A stretch of DNA of 12,485 nucleotides. Source: Thermomucor indicae-seudaticae (Eukaryota; Mucoromycota; Mucoromycetes; Mucorales; Lichtheimiaceae). The position numbers were made by a program, and so were the translations under genes. A model generated the notes under the pieces. That model saw only the letters and a list, made by a program, of their open reading frames with translations, did no database searches and was not told the origin of the DNA. Positions 1 through 7,938 of this stretch are shown in pieces; position 1 is the first letter of the stretch, and each line of letters opens with the position of its first letter. The stretch spans positions 1 to 12,485 of the forward strand of contig JSYX01000730.1 in assembly GCA_000787465.1 (NCBI GenBank), read 5' to 3'.

Positions 1-505
1 ACATGTCCAGTAATCGACGTATCTTGGATGGGACACCCAGATCTACTTGTGATTTCCTTTTATAATACGACAATCGGAAAGAGACTGATGGACCCGACGA
101 GCCCGTCGAGGCTTGGCAAGTGGAAGAACGAGAGGGATGGGGAGGGGAGTTGGAAAGTGGGTTGTGGGAGTAGTAGATGACGGTGGAGAGGTTGCCGTGG
201 TTAGTGTGTGAGGTGACCCATGGGACACCTCTGGATCTCTAGGTGAAAGAGCCATAGTGATGCCATTACCGAAGAGCATGCGCCCAGTCAAGTCTGTAAG
301 ACCGATTTATTCCGCGCAAGATGCTGTTTATAAGTCTATCTACAACAAATTATTGACCTCGCCTCTTTTTCACGGCTTTTCTGCCTGTCTTGATCCGGCT
401 GGTCTTTTCGGTTTTTTTGCAGCACGTCCGCATCCAGTGCACTGGTGTCAAAGAGTTGGAGGCAATCATTTGCAGTTTGTCTACTTGGAACCGCGCCACC
501 ACGCT
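1..505. other. Stretch without a supportable gene
   Basis: I see no convincing coding region here. Positions 113-195 are strongly purine-rich on the plus strand (pyrimidine-rich on minus), and the minus strand is open from 291 to 43 with a Pro/Thr/Ser-rich translation. That composition alone would produce such an opening, so it is not called. An imperfect 22-bp palindrome lies at 210-231 (arms GAGGTGACCCA and TGGGACACCTC, 10 of 11 pairs). Confidence 0.5.
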
Positions 506-513
506 CTCTGCCG
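506..513. repeat. Left target-site duplication (8 bp)
   Basis: CTCTGCCG directly abuts the left inverted repeat of the miniature element and is repeated exactly at 610-617 directly abutting its right end. Eight bases is the duplication length made by hAT-superfamily transposases. Confidence 0.8.
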
Positions 514-609
514 TAGGGTTCACCACAAGTAGAGTAAAGTCGAGTTGAGTTGGGGGTTGACTCGAACCGACTCGTGATTTGATCGAGTTGAGTCAAGTGG
601 TGAACCCTA
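514..609. mobile_element. hAT-type MITE, 96 bp, non-autonomous
   Basis: The element begins TAGGGTTCACCAC (514-526) and ends with the exact reverse complement GTGGTGAACCCTA (597-609), giving 13-bp perfect terminal inverted repeats. It is flanked by a perfect 8-bp duplication, CTCTGCCG. The TAGGG...CCCTA ends and the 8-bp duplication are the hallmarks of the hAT superfamily. At 96 bp it cannot encode a transposase, so it would have been moved in trans. Inside, the 11-mer TCGAGTTGAGT occurs twice (540-550 and 583-593) with inverted copies of ACTCGA/TCGAGT between, so a single strand could fold extensively. The insertion lies 18 bases beyond the last stop codon of the damaged minus-strand gene next to it. 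The perfect TSD and TIRs suggest a fairly recent insertion. Confidence 0.82.
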
Positions 610-617
610 CTCTGCCG
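610..617. repeat. Right target-site duplication (8 bp)
   Basis: Exact copy of CTCTGCCG found at 506-513; it marks the right boundary of the miniature element. Confidence 0.8.
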
Positions 618-626
618 TACGTAGAG

Positions 627-2458
627 TTATATTCTATCAAGCACTCGATCAATAAGCGCCGCGAAAGATGAATACGACAAAAGACCTACCTTGGCTTGAG
701 AAAATGCCGTGAAAATGGCAGGCAGCCTAGTATAATCGGACGTTTTGGTAGCCAAGTCAGAAGCTTGTAACTGAACTAGCCTGTAAGCACCAGAGCCTTT
801 TAAGTCCAAACGATAGGTGCAGCGGTGGATGCCAAAGGGACAAATCAGATTGTACCGCTTCTTTTGATAGGACAAAGCGGCCCAAATGTGTAACTTCTGC
901 CACATACCATTTATACGCAGGCCGCAGACGGCTGGATTGGCGATACCGGCTCGAGCATTTCAGGAACGATTCGATGCTCGCGTTTGCGCTGTATAAAGAT
1001 TTCAGTAGAAGTTTCCCAGTAGTCAGCTTATAGTAGGTACCATTGATGCTCGAACCGCTCGTCTGTGGAGATAGTCGATGCAAATAAGGACGGATATAGG
1101 TATTAATGAAGGTGTCCTCCACCCTATTCCGTCCCAAAACCTGATAAACTCGGAGCTGCAGGTCTTGCGAAATCTCCGCGAACGCCGTCAGTTCAGTACT
1201 CCTCTGACGAATTGCCTGGAGATGATATTCGGCAAAATTCTCCTTCAGAGCCCAGTGTGTCGCTGTGCTATTTGTCGTGTGCATAAATATCTATACAGGA
1301 ATCTCAGTTAAGCATATCCAGAGGTAGACAAGCGGCGATCCTCGATTCACCTCATACGCCTTACAGCACCAAGCTATTGCTTGCCCATCCAAACCAGGGA
1401 GAGAGTCGTTTCTCTCGAGGTCAAGGTCGTCCCCCAAGTGTACAACGCTGTGGACCGGATCGAGCGAGAACATGTACATGTTCAAGCGATCTAAAAGGCC
1501 GTCTCTTCGCCATAACCCATCGATCCTTCAGATGCTGTTATTATGTCGCAAGCATTATGTTTTACGCTCTTGTCGTGGCTTCTATTCACCACCCGTTTCC
1601 GACAATGAACTAGGTCGGTTCGGTTGCTGGCTCGTTATGGCAGGTTGAGCATCTACCGATGACCCAGATGCGCGTGTGCTGCTTTCCAATACGGTGGCAC
1701 CTGGTCTACGAAAGTTTCGCTCAAAGGAAGTCATAACAAAAGCGAATAATCCTACTACCTTTTACTTGTTTGTACATATCGCCGCGAAATATTTCTACAA
1801 ACCGGTTGTGAACGGTCATGGAGTAGGCGTCCTTTGATAACATTGTTTCGATTAGTGCATTTTCCGGCTGAACCACATGGAGCGTTCGAGCCAGACGAAG
1901 TAGTAGGCGACGGTTCAAATCTTGCGCGTTTAACGTGCGCATTATGGAGGATAGTGACACTCTCAGCGCCGAAATCGTTACGAGCGCTGGCCGTCAAGCG
2001 CGCGAAACTGGAGTGCAGCTTCCTCCAAAGCTTCTCAGACTCATGCTCATCAGCTGCTTTTGTCCAGGGACCAGCTCTGCTAGCCGACTGGTTTTTCTCT
2101 GTTTTGGACCTTTGGCGCTATGCCTAAGAAGCATATTCGCAAACTGGCCGGTTCTGTTGTTGCCTGCATAGAGGATAACAGTAACAGAAGGTCTAAAGAA
2201 ATCCTTATTTCAACTGATGATGGAATACCTTGGATGCTTCCGTCCTGGTTTTCGCCAACGGACACCAGCCTAGCCCTTTCCCTGGTCCGAGCAAACGACG
2301 TTCCAGACGGTACGCTTGACGGGCATCAAAATCGTCTTGACAGCCAGCCCATCTCGGTCATGCATGACCACCTTGACTTCGTGGACATCATAGTCTGACT
2401 TCTTAGCCAAGTCCTCAAGCTCCTGGCTGCGTTGTCGCGTAATGCAAAGATAAGGTGA
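627..2458 (-). pseudogene. Unidentified multi-exon gene, probably damaged
   Basis: I do not recognise the function. Coding-looking pieces on the minus strand are 2458-2332, 2331-2229, 2117-1982, 1920 to about 1757, 1525-1365, 1262 to about 1040, 1027-947 and 896-627 (stop TAA at 629-627). Phase-compatible introns can be drawn at 2228-2118, 1981-1921 (61 nt, GTAACG...CAAG), 1364-1263 and 946-897. Two joins do not fit introns: around 2331-2328, where one extra T in the TTTT run would join the frames, and around 1040-1027. The join 1757-1525 is also unresolved. The final piece, with residues such as CPFGIHRCTYRLDLKGSGAY, and the piece with EDTFINTYIRPYL faintly recall a large uncharacterised Mucoromycota protein family; this is memory only. 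No start codon could be fixed. It is either a pseudogene or a live gene with sequencing indels. Confidence 0.4.
1468..1483. repeat. Perfect 16-bp palindrome
   Basis: GAACATGTACATGTTC equals its own reverse complement. It lies inside a coding-looking piece of the damaged minus-strand gene, where it encodes part of LNMYMFSL, so it may be chance within coding sequence rather than a binding site. Confidence 0.6.
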
Positions 2459-3146
2459 AGCTTAGCCGAATCAAACTTAGGACGCATAGTGAGTGGTAAT
2501 GGTAGCATATAACATAGACGGATTATATATACCAGGAACCTGATCAAAATGCGGGGGAGGCCAATACTGATGGGATTAAGCCTGGCTAAATCAAGCAGGC
2601 TTTACGAATATCATAGGGAAACGTAACCCGGAGTTGCTTACGTATTGTTGAATGAAAAGCAAGTGGTTGTGAGAATTCTTTCTGGTCGCAATCTGTAATC
2701 ATCAATATCTAATTGCTTTTCGCTTCGAGTTTAGAAACTTCTGTGCAGAAAATTTTGTCTCTTCCATCATAGTATGAGCAATTCGCAGGATTGCCGATGC
2801 AAACTTGTAACACGTAGTAAAACAACTGATCCCGGCGACCTCAAAAGGGCGCTTATTAATATCATTCGACGCGTAATCCTCCAGCCGAAGGAAGAAAAAC
2901 GATCTGAGCTTGGCATGTGCATTTAGCCGCTTGAATCGACTTTGCGGGCAAGTTAATATTCGTGTTATGGTGCCCAGTAGACGTTTCTTCATTAGTGATT
3001 GAGCATGGTCTAGATGGGTACAAGGTAGGCTTTGGGCAGCGCAAAGATTCAATAGTACAAAGAACAACAAGCTGCGGCCGAGCCGGTCAGTTCATGCCAC
3101 GGTTACGTACTGGTGGCTTGTACCACAAAGTTTAAGGGCGGCTTTT
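2459..3146. other. Stretch with no firm gene
   Basis: The minus strand is open from 3070 to 2702 with a fairly coding-like composition and a hydrophobic beginning resembling a signal peptide (LLFFVLLNLCAAQS). However, the first codon is TTG and the first ATG is some 26 codons further in, so it is not called as a gene; it may be an upstream exon or relic of the damaged gene next to it. On the plus strand the kinase frame stays open back to 3003 without any ATG, so part of this stretch is that gene's 5' leader or an undetected upstream exon. No promoter element stands out. Confidence 0.35.
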
Positions 3147-4764
3147 ATGCAGCCTTACTTAAACCAGGACATGGATCATAGCAACGTCTCAAGTCCCTCC
3201 GCTTGCCGCAAGCGAAAGCTTTCTGCTTGTGCCAATTCCCTGCCTCGAGTTGCCATCTTGTCTGGTGATGTTGAATCAAGCAAAAGAAAGAAGACCCGCA
3301 AAAGTTTCCAGAGGAAACGCTGCTCAAAAAAAGGATCCAAAAAGGCACCCAGGAAGCTGAAATGCGAGAAGGAGAGCTATCTGGCATCTTCCACAGCTCG
3401 TAATCAGTTGCAAGCGGCTGAGACGACTTCAACAAGCGCTGCAGGTGACAATGACGAATTTGAATCACACCATTCCATCGTGCATGACCTTGCTTCCTCC
3501 GAATCTGGCGCTCGTAGCAGCTCGCTTCTGTTTGACGCTAGGACACAATTAGAGAAAAACGGCAATAGTAGTCAAGGTACTCTGGGGTTTTGGGACAAAG
3601 TACTGGAGCGTAAGTACGCCGCCCGACGTAAGGTATTGGCAGTATGGACCTCATGGAATAAACACGCTTTATTTAGTTTGCCATGAGAAGAATATTCCTG
3701 TCGCTAGTATTAGCAAATACAGCCATACGGTCAACGTGAAGCCTGATGCCGAAGGGCACTTTAAGCGGGTGTACTTTGTGCCCAATGATGGTGATGCCGT
3801 TGTTGTGCAGACGTTCCAAAGGATGACGCTTTCTCAGCGTTCGACTGAGCTGGTGGGACTTTTGCTGCTGAGCGGCGAGCCCCACATGGGCCAGATCAAG
3901 GAAGTGCTTAAGGACGATGAGAATAATGAAATCATTGGACTGTCCATGGCGCGATACCAAAAGACTTTGAAAGAGTATACACGAAAGCACTCGCATCACC
4001 ATCTGACAGCGTGCCAAAAGATGGACTTGATAGTGCAGATGTTGCGTTGTATGGAGGTGATCCACGGGAAAGGCCTGGCGCACCGTGATCTTTCGGAGCT
4101 CAACTTTATGGTGAATGAAGCGAAGGAGCGAGTACTCGATGACGGAAGCGTAGGCGCGGACGTATACCTGATTGACTTTGGCAAGGCATGCTTTATCAAG
4201 CCGGAACTGTTCAGGCAATGGTGGAGGACGACGAGGCCAAAAAGCTCACAAGACGAATTCGCGGATGACGATCTGCTACCAAAAACCGAGGAACAAGTCG
4301 AGTCCTGGTGCAAAAATTTACCATGGGTCACATCAAAGCCTGACCATGGATTTCGGCATTACCGATCGATACAGACCTTACCGCGTACACACAAAGATCA
4401 CGATATCTTACCATGGCGAATCCATCCGGCTGCGGAGGATATTTATTCTCTTGGGGCGCTTCTATGGAAGGTGTTTACGGAGACGCAGCCTTGGAATGGT
4501 ATCCTGGACACTGAACTCAAAGAACTTCGGGAGACGGTCAAAAGCGATTTCGCGATCGATATGGCGCTTGAACGCCAAGTATGCGGCGAACTAAGTAAGG
4601 AGTTGCTGCGATTTTGTCTGCGGGTGAATCCGTTGGAGCGAAAATCAGCTGCTGAAATCTTGAAATGGATATCACAACCACATATTCGGGAGGGACTGTT
4701 GAAGGAATGGACGGATTATGCTCCTGCGAGTCGAACAAAGAGACATCCAAAAGTGCGCATTTGA
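3147..4764 (+). CDS. Protein-kinase-fold protein, basic N-terminus
   Basis: Two exons: 3147-3609 and 3677-4764, joined in phase 1 over a 67-base intron (GTAAGT...TTTAG), giving 516 residues. Residues about 20-75 are packed with Lys/Arg runs (CRKRK, SKRKKTRK, FQRKR), predicting nuclear localisation; a Ser/Thr-rich stretch follows. The kinase domain covers roughly 185-490. HRDLSELN (290-297) gives the catalytic Asp292 and metal-binding Asn297, DFG is at 321-323, and DIYSLG at 409-414 is the helix-F motif. Odd points: the beta-3 strand reads VVVQTF with Gln199 where the ATP-anchoring Lys is expected, HRDLS replaces HRDLK, and 85 residues separate DFG from helix F with no clear APE (HPAAED directly precedes IYSLG). 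It may be a weak kinase or pseudokinase. The fungal FunK1 family is one alternative, but its usual DFD motif is absent. The ATG at 3147 is the first Met after a stop at 3000-3002. Confidence 0.8.
3610..3676 (+). other. Intron of the kinase gene, alternative donors
   Basis: The donor GTAAGT at 3610 and a second donor, GTAAGG, at 3628 both leave codon phase 1 and both join correctly to the TTTAG acceptor ending at 3676. The longer intron is 67 bases and the shorter 49. The choice adds or removes six residues just before the kinase domain. AATAAAC at 3657-3663 could serve as branch site. Confidence 0.65.
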
Positions 4765-5659
4765 ATTCGACGATGACCAGGCGGAAGCACGCGTGAAGAG
4801 GTAGGAGAAAAAAAAGAGAGCATGGAGCTATTGTAAATGTCGTCAATGATGTATATGTATATATATTGATATTGTTTGGTTTATGTATTATATGTATTTA
4901 CATGTTTACATGTCGTAAAAAATAGTTAATGGAATCTGTATGTCAAAACTCTTTCCGCAAACATATCCCTCTTTGATTTGCTTCTATGTTACATACGCCG
5001 CCCTCTTCTTCAGGACTCTACAGTACTTTTTTTGCATGCTGTCCTGCGGACCAGTTAAAATCATCAAAAAGGCCCTTGAGTACATAGTCTTTTTAGCTAT
5101 TACACGAAATGTTAAACCCAGGGCCATTGTCCGTGCTCCGTACCAGACATATTGCTCTCGATCCTGCGCGATTTGTCAGGACGATACCATTCTCTACACG
5201 TAAGGCCACTCATAAGAACATCTTTCTCGGGCTGATCTTCGCCGCCAGTATCAGTATGTATGCAATGTGATCTAGATACAGGCTTTCATGCGATCGGTTT
5301 CAGCACCGCCAATATGGCTCAAGTTCGCAAAATTACGCTTTTCGTCCAACGTAAATCATGTACTGACTAGGCGTAAAATTCGCCTCATTTCAGGGCAAAT
5401 TTGGTTTACGGTTGATGCAAGATATACCTTGTGTAGCGCAAAATCTAATCAATAATCAGTATACCTTTCAAGTAGCAGCAGATGGTCTTTCTTGCATTTC
5501 CCAATTTTCCTCTTTTCGATTGCCGCCAGCAAGTGGGGGCAAGCAAGTCCATTTTTGGGCGCCTGCAGGGAGACCTTTTCTTTTTGCTACGTTCGGGAGA
5601 CAGCAGTAAAAGACCGCCGTTGAAGCATACGAATTCGCATTGCCACAGTCTCGTCAACA
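4765..5659. other. Intergenic region between kinase and transferase genes
   Basis: The first part (4840-4920) is AT-rich with TGTATATGTATATATA-like sequence and a tandem TTTACATG pair (4897-4912), typical of a fungal 3' UTR and polyadenylation zone for the kinase gene. The remainder holds only unsupported short openings, including 4940-5203 on plus, with no recognisable domain. The last 100 bases probably contain the 5' leader of the glycosyltransferase gene. Confidence 0.5.
5574..5585 (+). promoter_or_regulatory. CT-rich tract upstream of the glycosyltransferase
   Basis: CCTTTTCTTTTT ends 74 bases before the start codon at 5660. Pyrimidine tracts at this distance are common near fungal transcription starts. 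No TATA or CCAAT element is clear, so this is weak. Confidence 0.25.
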
Positions 5660-7637
5660 ATGGTGTCCGGTCCTTCGTACAAACGCCTAGGCACCAATGC
5701 TGATGGGTTACTGTTCAAGTACAAACTTGCCAAAGCATTGACAATAGTCAGCCTCTGCGCTGTTGTGATGATGGCGGTCGGTTCATTGATCTATCCTCGT
5801 AAGCTATTATCATTGCGAATACTTCCTTTGGTTTGTTGGCTGAATGTCTTTTGGTTTCAGAAACTTCTTTGCACGGTTCGAGTGATGAACAGCTTGTATC
5901 CCCCAAGGAAAACTCGCTCGATACAACAACAGTGTCAGATCAATTTGATAATAGCGGAGAAAGTTGCGAGTTGCCGGACGAATTGGTTATCCCTGAAAGT
6001 GAAGATGGTTCTTATACACCACCAGGACCTGATCCTACGCTTTTGAAGGCGCTCCAGCTGGTCGCGCCTGCCGATAAGGATCGGTACTGTCGAGATGTTT
6101 GGGACGCTCAGCGAGGATTTACGGATGTGATGCCATATAACGTCAACGGAGAGTGTGGCAACTGGCAGCAAAAGTATACGGCGTTACATCAGCGTCGATT
6201 GCAGCAGCTTGAGCTTATCCGGGCAAACAAACTGGCAGATCTTGAGGAAGAACCTCGGTTCATCTCTTACTATTGCAAGGAAGTGGCTGTGAACGGTAAC
6301 CGTGGGTGTGGTGGTTTGGCAGACAGAATGAGTGGTAATGTTTATAAAACAAGAGGAGGTGGAGGGGACAGCAAATTAATAAGCTTAACACGTCTGCAGG
6401 TATGATTTCTACCTTCTTTTATGCTCTGCTTACAGACCGCGCGTATTTGGCGCACTGGGCCGATGGCAACCCGATCCCCTTGGAGACTCTGTTCGAGAAA
6501 CCCAACATTAACTGGTCGTTTGAGCCGTACGAAATGCGGGAATTGTTTGATCGACCAGAGGATGGCCTTACTTTCCAAGAAGTTGACACGCTAAACCAGA
6601 AATACGAAGTCCTCGGCCGAACAATGTTCCCAGATGGTAGCCAGACCGATTTCCGGAAATTGTGGAATGGAACTGTAAGTATACGCGCGCTTTCTCGAGG
6701 GAATTACAGGCCGCTAACTGCACGAATAGTACGTCCAAGTTCGCTCGAACCGAGCGTACATTATCCGCACTTTTAAAGAATCGTCCATTTATCCCGATAT
6801 ATTGGCACAAGTGGGATTAACCAAGGAGAACACATTTGGCTGTCTAACCGACTATCTTTTCCGCCCGACGATCGGCTCGCGCAGGTTTATTAATGCCTAT
6901 CGCAACCTCTTCAATATGGAGAGCGTTCTTAGCATTGGCATGCAGGTAAACACGATCCCCTAGCCTTGTATATTTAGATAGATGGACGTATCTGACGCGA
7001 CCTTGCTTAGATTCGTACAGACGACAACGCTTTAGCGAATCCCCAAAAAGACACCAATTCTCTCGAGAAATGGGATCATTTCCTTACCTGTGCAAACCAG
7101 CTCGCAAAGGCCAAGCGCAAGCCTCATCATAAGCGTATTGTGTATTTCCTGATCACTGATTCTGTACGACTGCGCAACGAGTTTGCGAGCTTGAATGAGG
7201 ACGAAGAACTTGCAAAGACGTACTTGGGTAGCAGCTATCAAGATGTGTCGACGGTAATCACTGGATTGCCGATCGAACATATTGAGCCGAATCAGGTCGA
7301 AAAGTATATTCACGTCGAACACCCGGTTGAGGTGACGCCAGAACGCATGATACCTGGCGTTAACAGTGCGGTGATTGAGAACTGGTTATTAAGCTACGCG
7401 GACTATCGCTTGATCAGTCAGCAAGGTTATGGCAAATTGGCTGCCTTTCATTCTCGATCTGACAACAGCACGATATCATTACCGAGGGTAAGCAAATTCT
7501 GATGGATTACTAGCTTAAAGCTATTATTGACCGGTGGAACTTAATAGGCAGACCGCAAGCATAGATCACCTGATTGCAGCAGCGACGATGCTCTGACAAC
7601 GTATGACTGGCTGGCCACTCAATGGAGCTTGGGTTAA
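5660..7637 (+). CDS. Type II membrane fucosyltransferase-like enzyme
   Basis: Six exons: 5660-5798, 5861-6334, 6400-6674, 6730-6945, 7011-7487, 7548-7637, giving 556 residues. Every intron (55-65 nt) is GT-AG and keeps frame; GCTAAC at 6712-6717 is a textbook branch site. A 25-residue basic tail is followed by one membrane segment (about 26-46), then a Ser/Asp/Glu-rich stem and a lumenal catalytic region, the layout of Golgi transferases. GNRGCGGLADRMSG (192-205) resembles the glycine-rich N-terminal loop, SIGMQIRTDD (364-373) the HxRRxD-like sugar-nucleotide motif, and ISQQGYGKLAAF (503-514) the C-terminal motif of GDP-fucose-using GT-B enzymes (GT23, GT37, GT65, GT68 groups). Transfer of fucose from GDP-fucose to wall glycan or glycoprotein is inferred; I cannot place the CAZy family. 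The start has a good context (CAACAATGG) and puts the anchor at the N-terminus. Confidence 0.85.
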
Positions 7638-7938
7638 TACCATCCAACAACTGTATTATTATATTATTTACTTTGTCCCCCACGTTTTTCCCTTCCATAC
7701 TGCACGCTCGTATACTCTGCATGAATATCTAGATTACATGCATATCATTGTCCGTCGCATACATAGCAATATTTTCAAAGCTATACGTTCCCGGATGGAG
7801 TCGTGCAAGATCAAGATAGGCAAAAATTGTTCATTAAGGATGGTGAGCAATGTACCCAATTTGATGTGGATAAAAGCAAAAAATAGGGATGTGATATGTA
7901 GCTTGGAGTGCAAGAAAAGGAAGCGTGTCGTGTCTCTC
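7638..7938. other. Shared 3' region of two convergent genes
   Basis: Three hundred and one bases separate the stop codons of the glycosyltransferase (plus) and the transporter (minus). The left part is AT-rich (TATTATATTATTTA near 7652) and probably carries polyadenylation signals for the plus gene. The plus strand is open from 7603 to 7998, but this reading overlaps both genes' ends and shows no domain. Confidence 0.5.

Noticed and set aside
1905..1935. GGTTCAAATC resembling a tRNA B box
   Set aside because: No matching A box, anticodon stem or acceptor stem could be drawn around it.
1834..2398. Plus-strand openings of 78 to 97 codons
   Set aside because: They lie opposite the coding-like minus-strand pieces, which splice in phase; the plus readings show no domain and are probably shadows.
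5090..5200. Minus-strand reading with TDNGPGF, reminiscent of a DDE integrase motif
   Set aside because: The open frame is very short and no other integrase or transposase residues surround it.
4940..5203. Plus-strand 87-codon opening with a Cys-rich end
   Set aside because: No recognisable domain, no splice partners and intergenic base composition; not enough to call a gene.
5482..5703. Plus-strand opening overlapping the start of the glycosyltransferase, a possible upstream ORF
   Set aside because: It is in a different frame from the transferase, has no family resemblance, and there is no evidence the transcript begins that far upstream.
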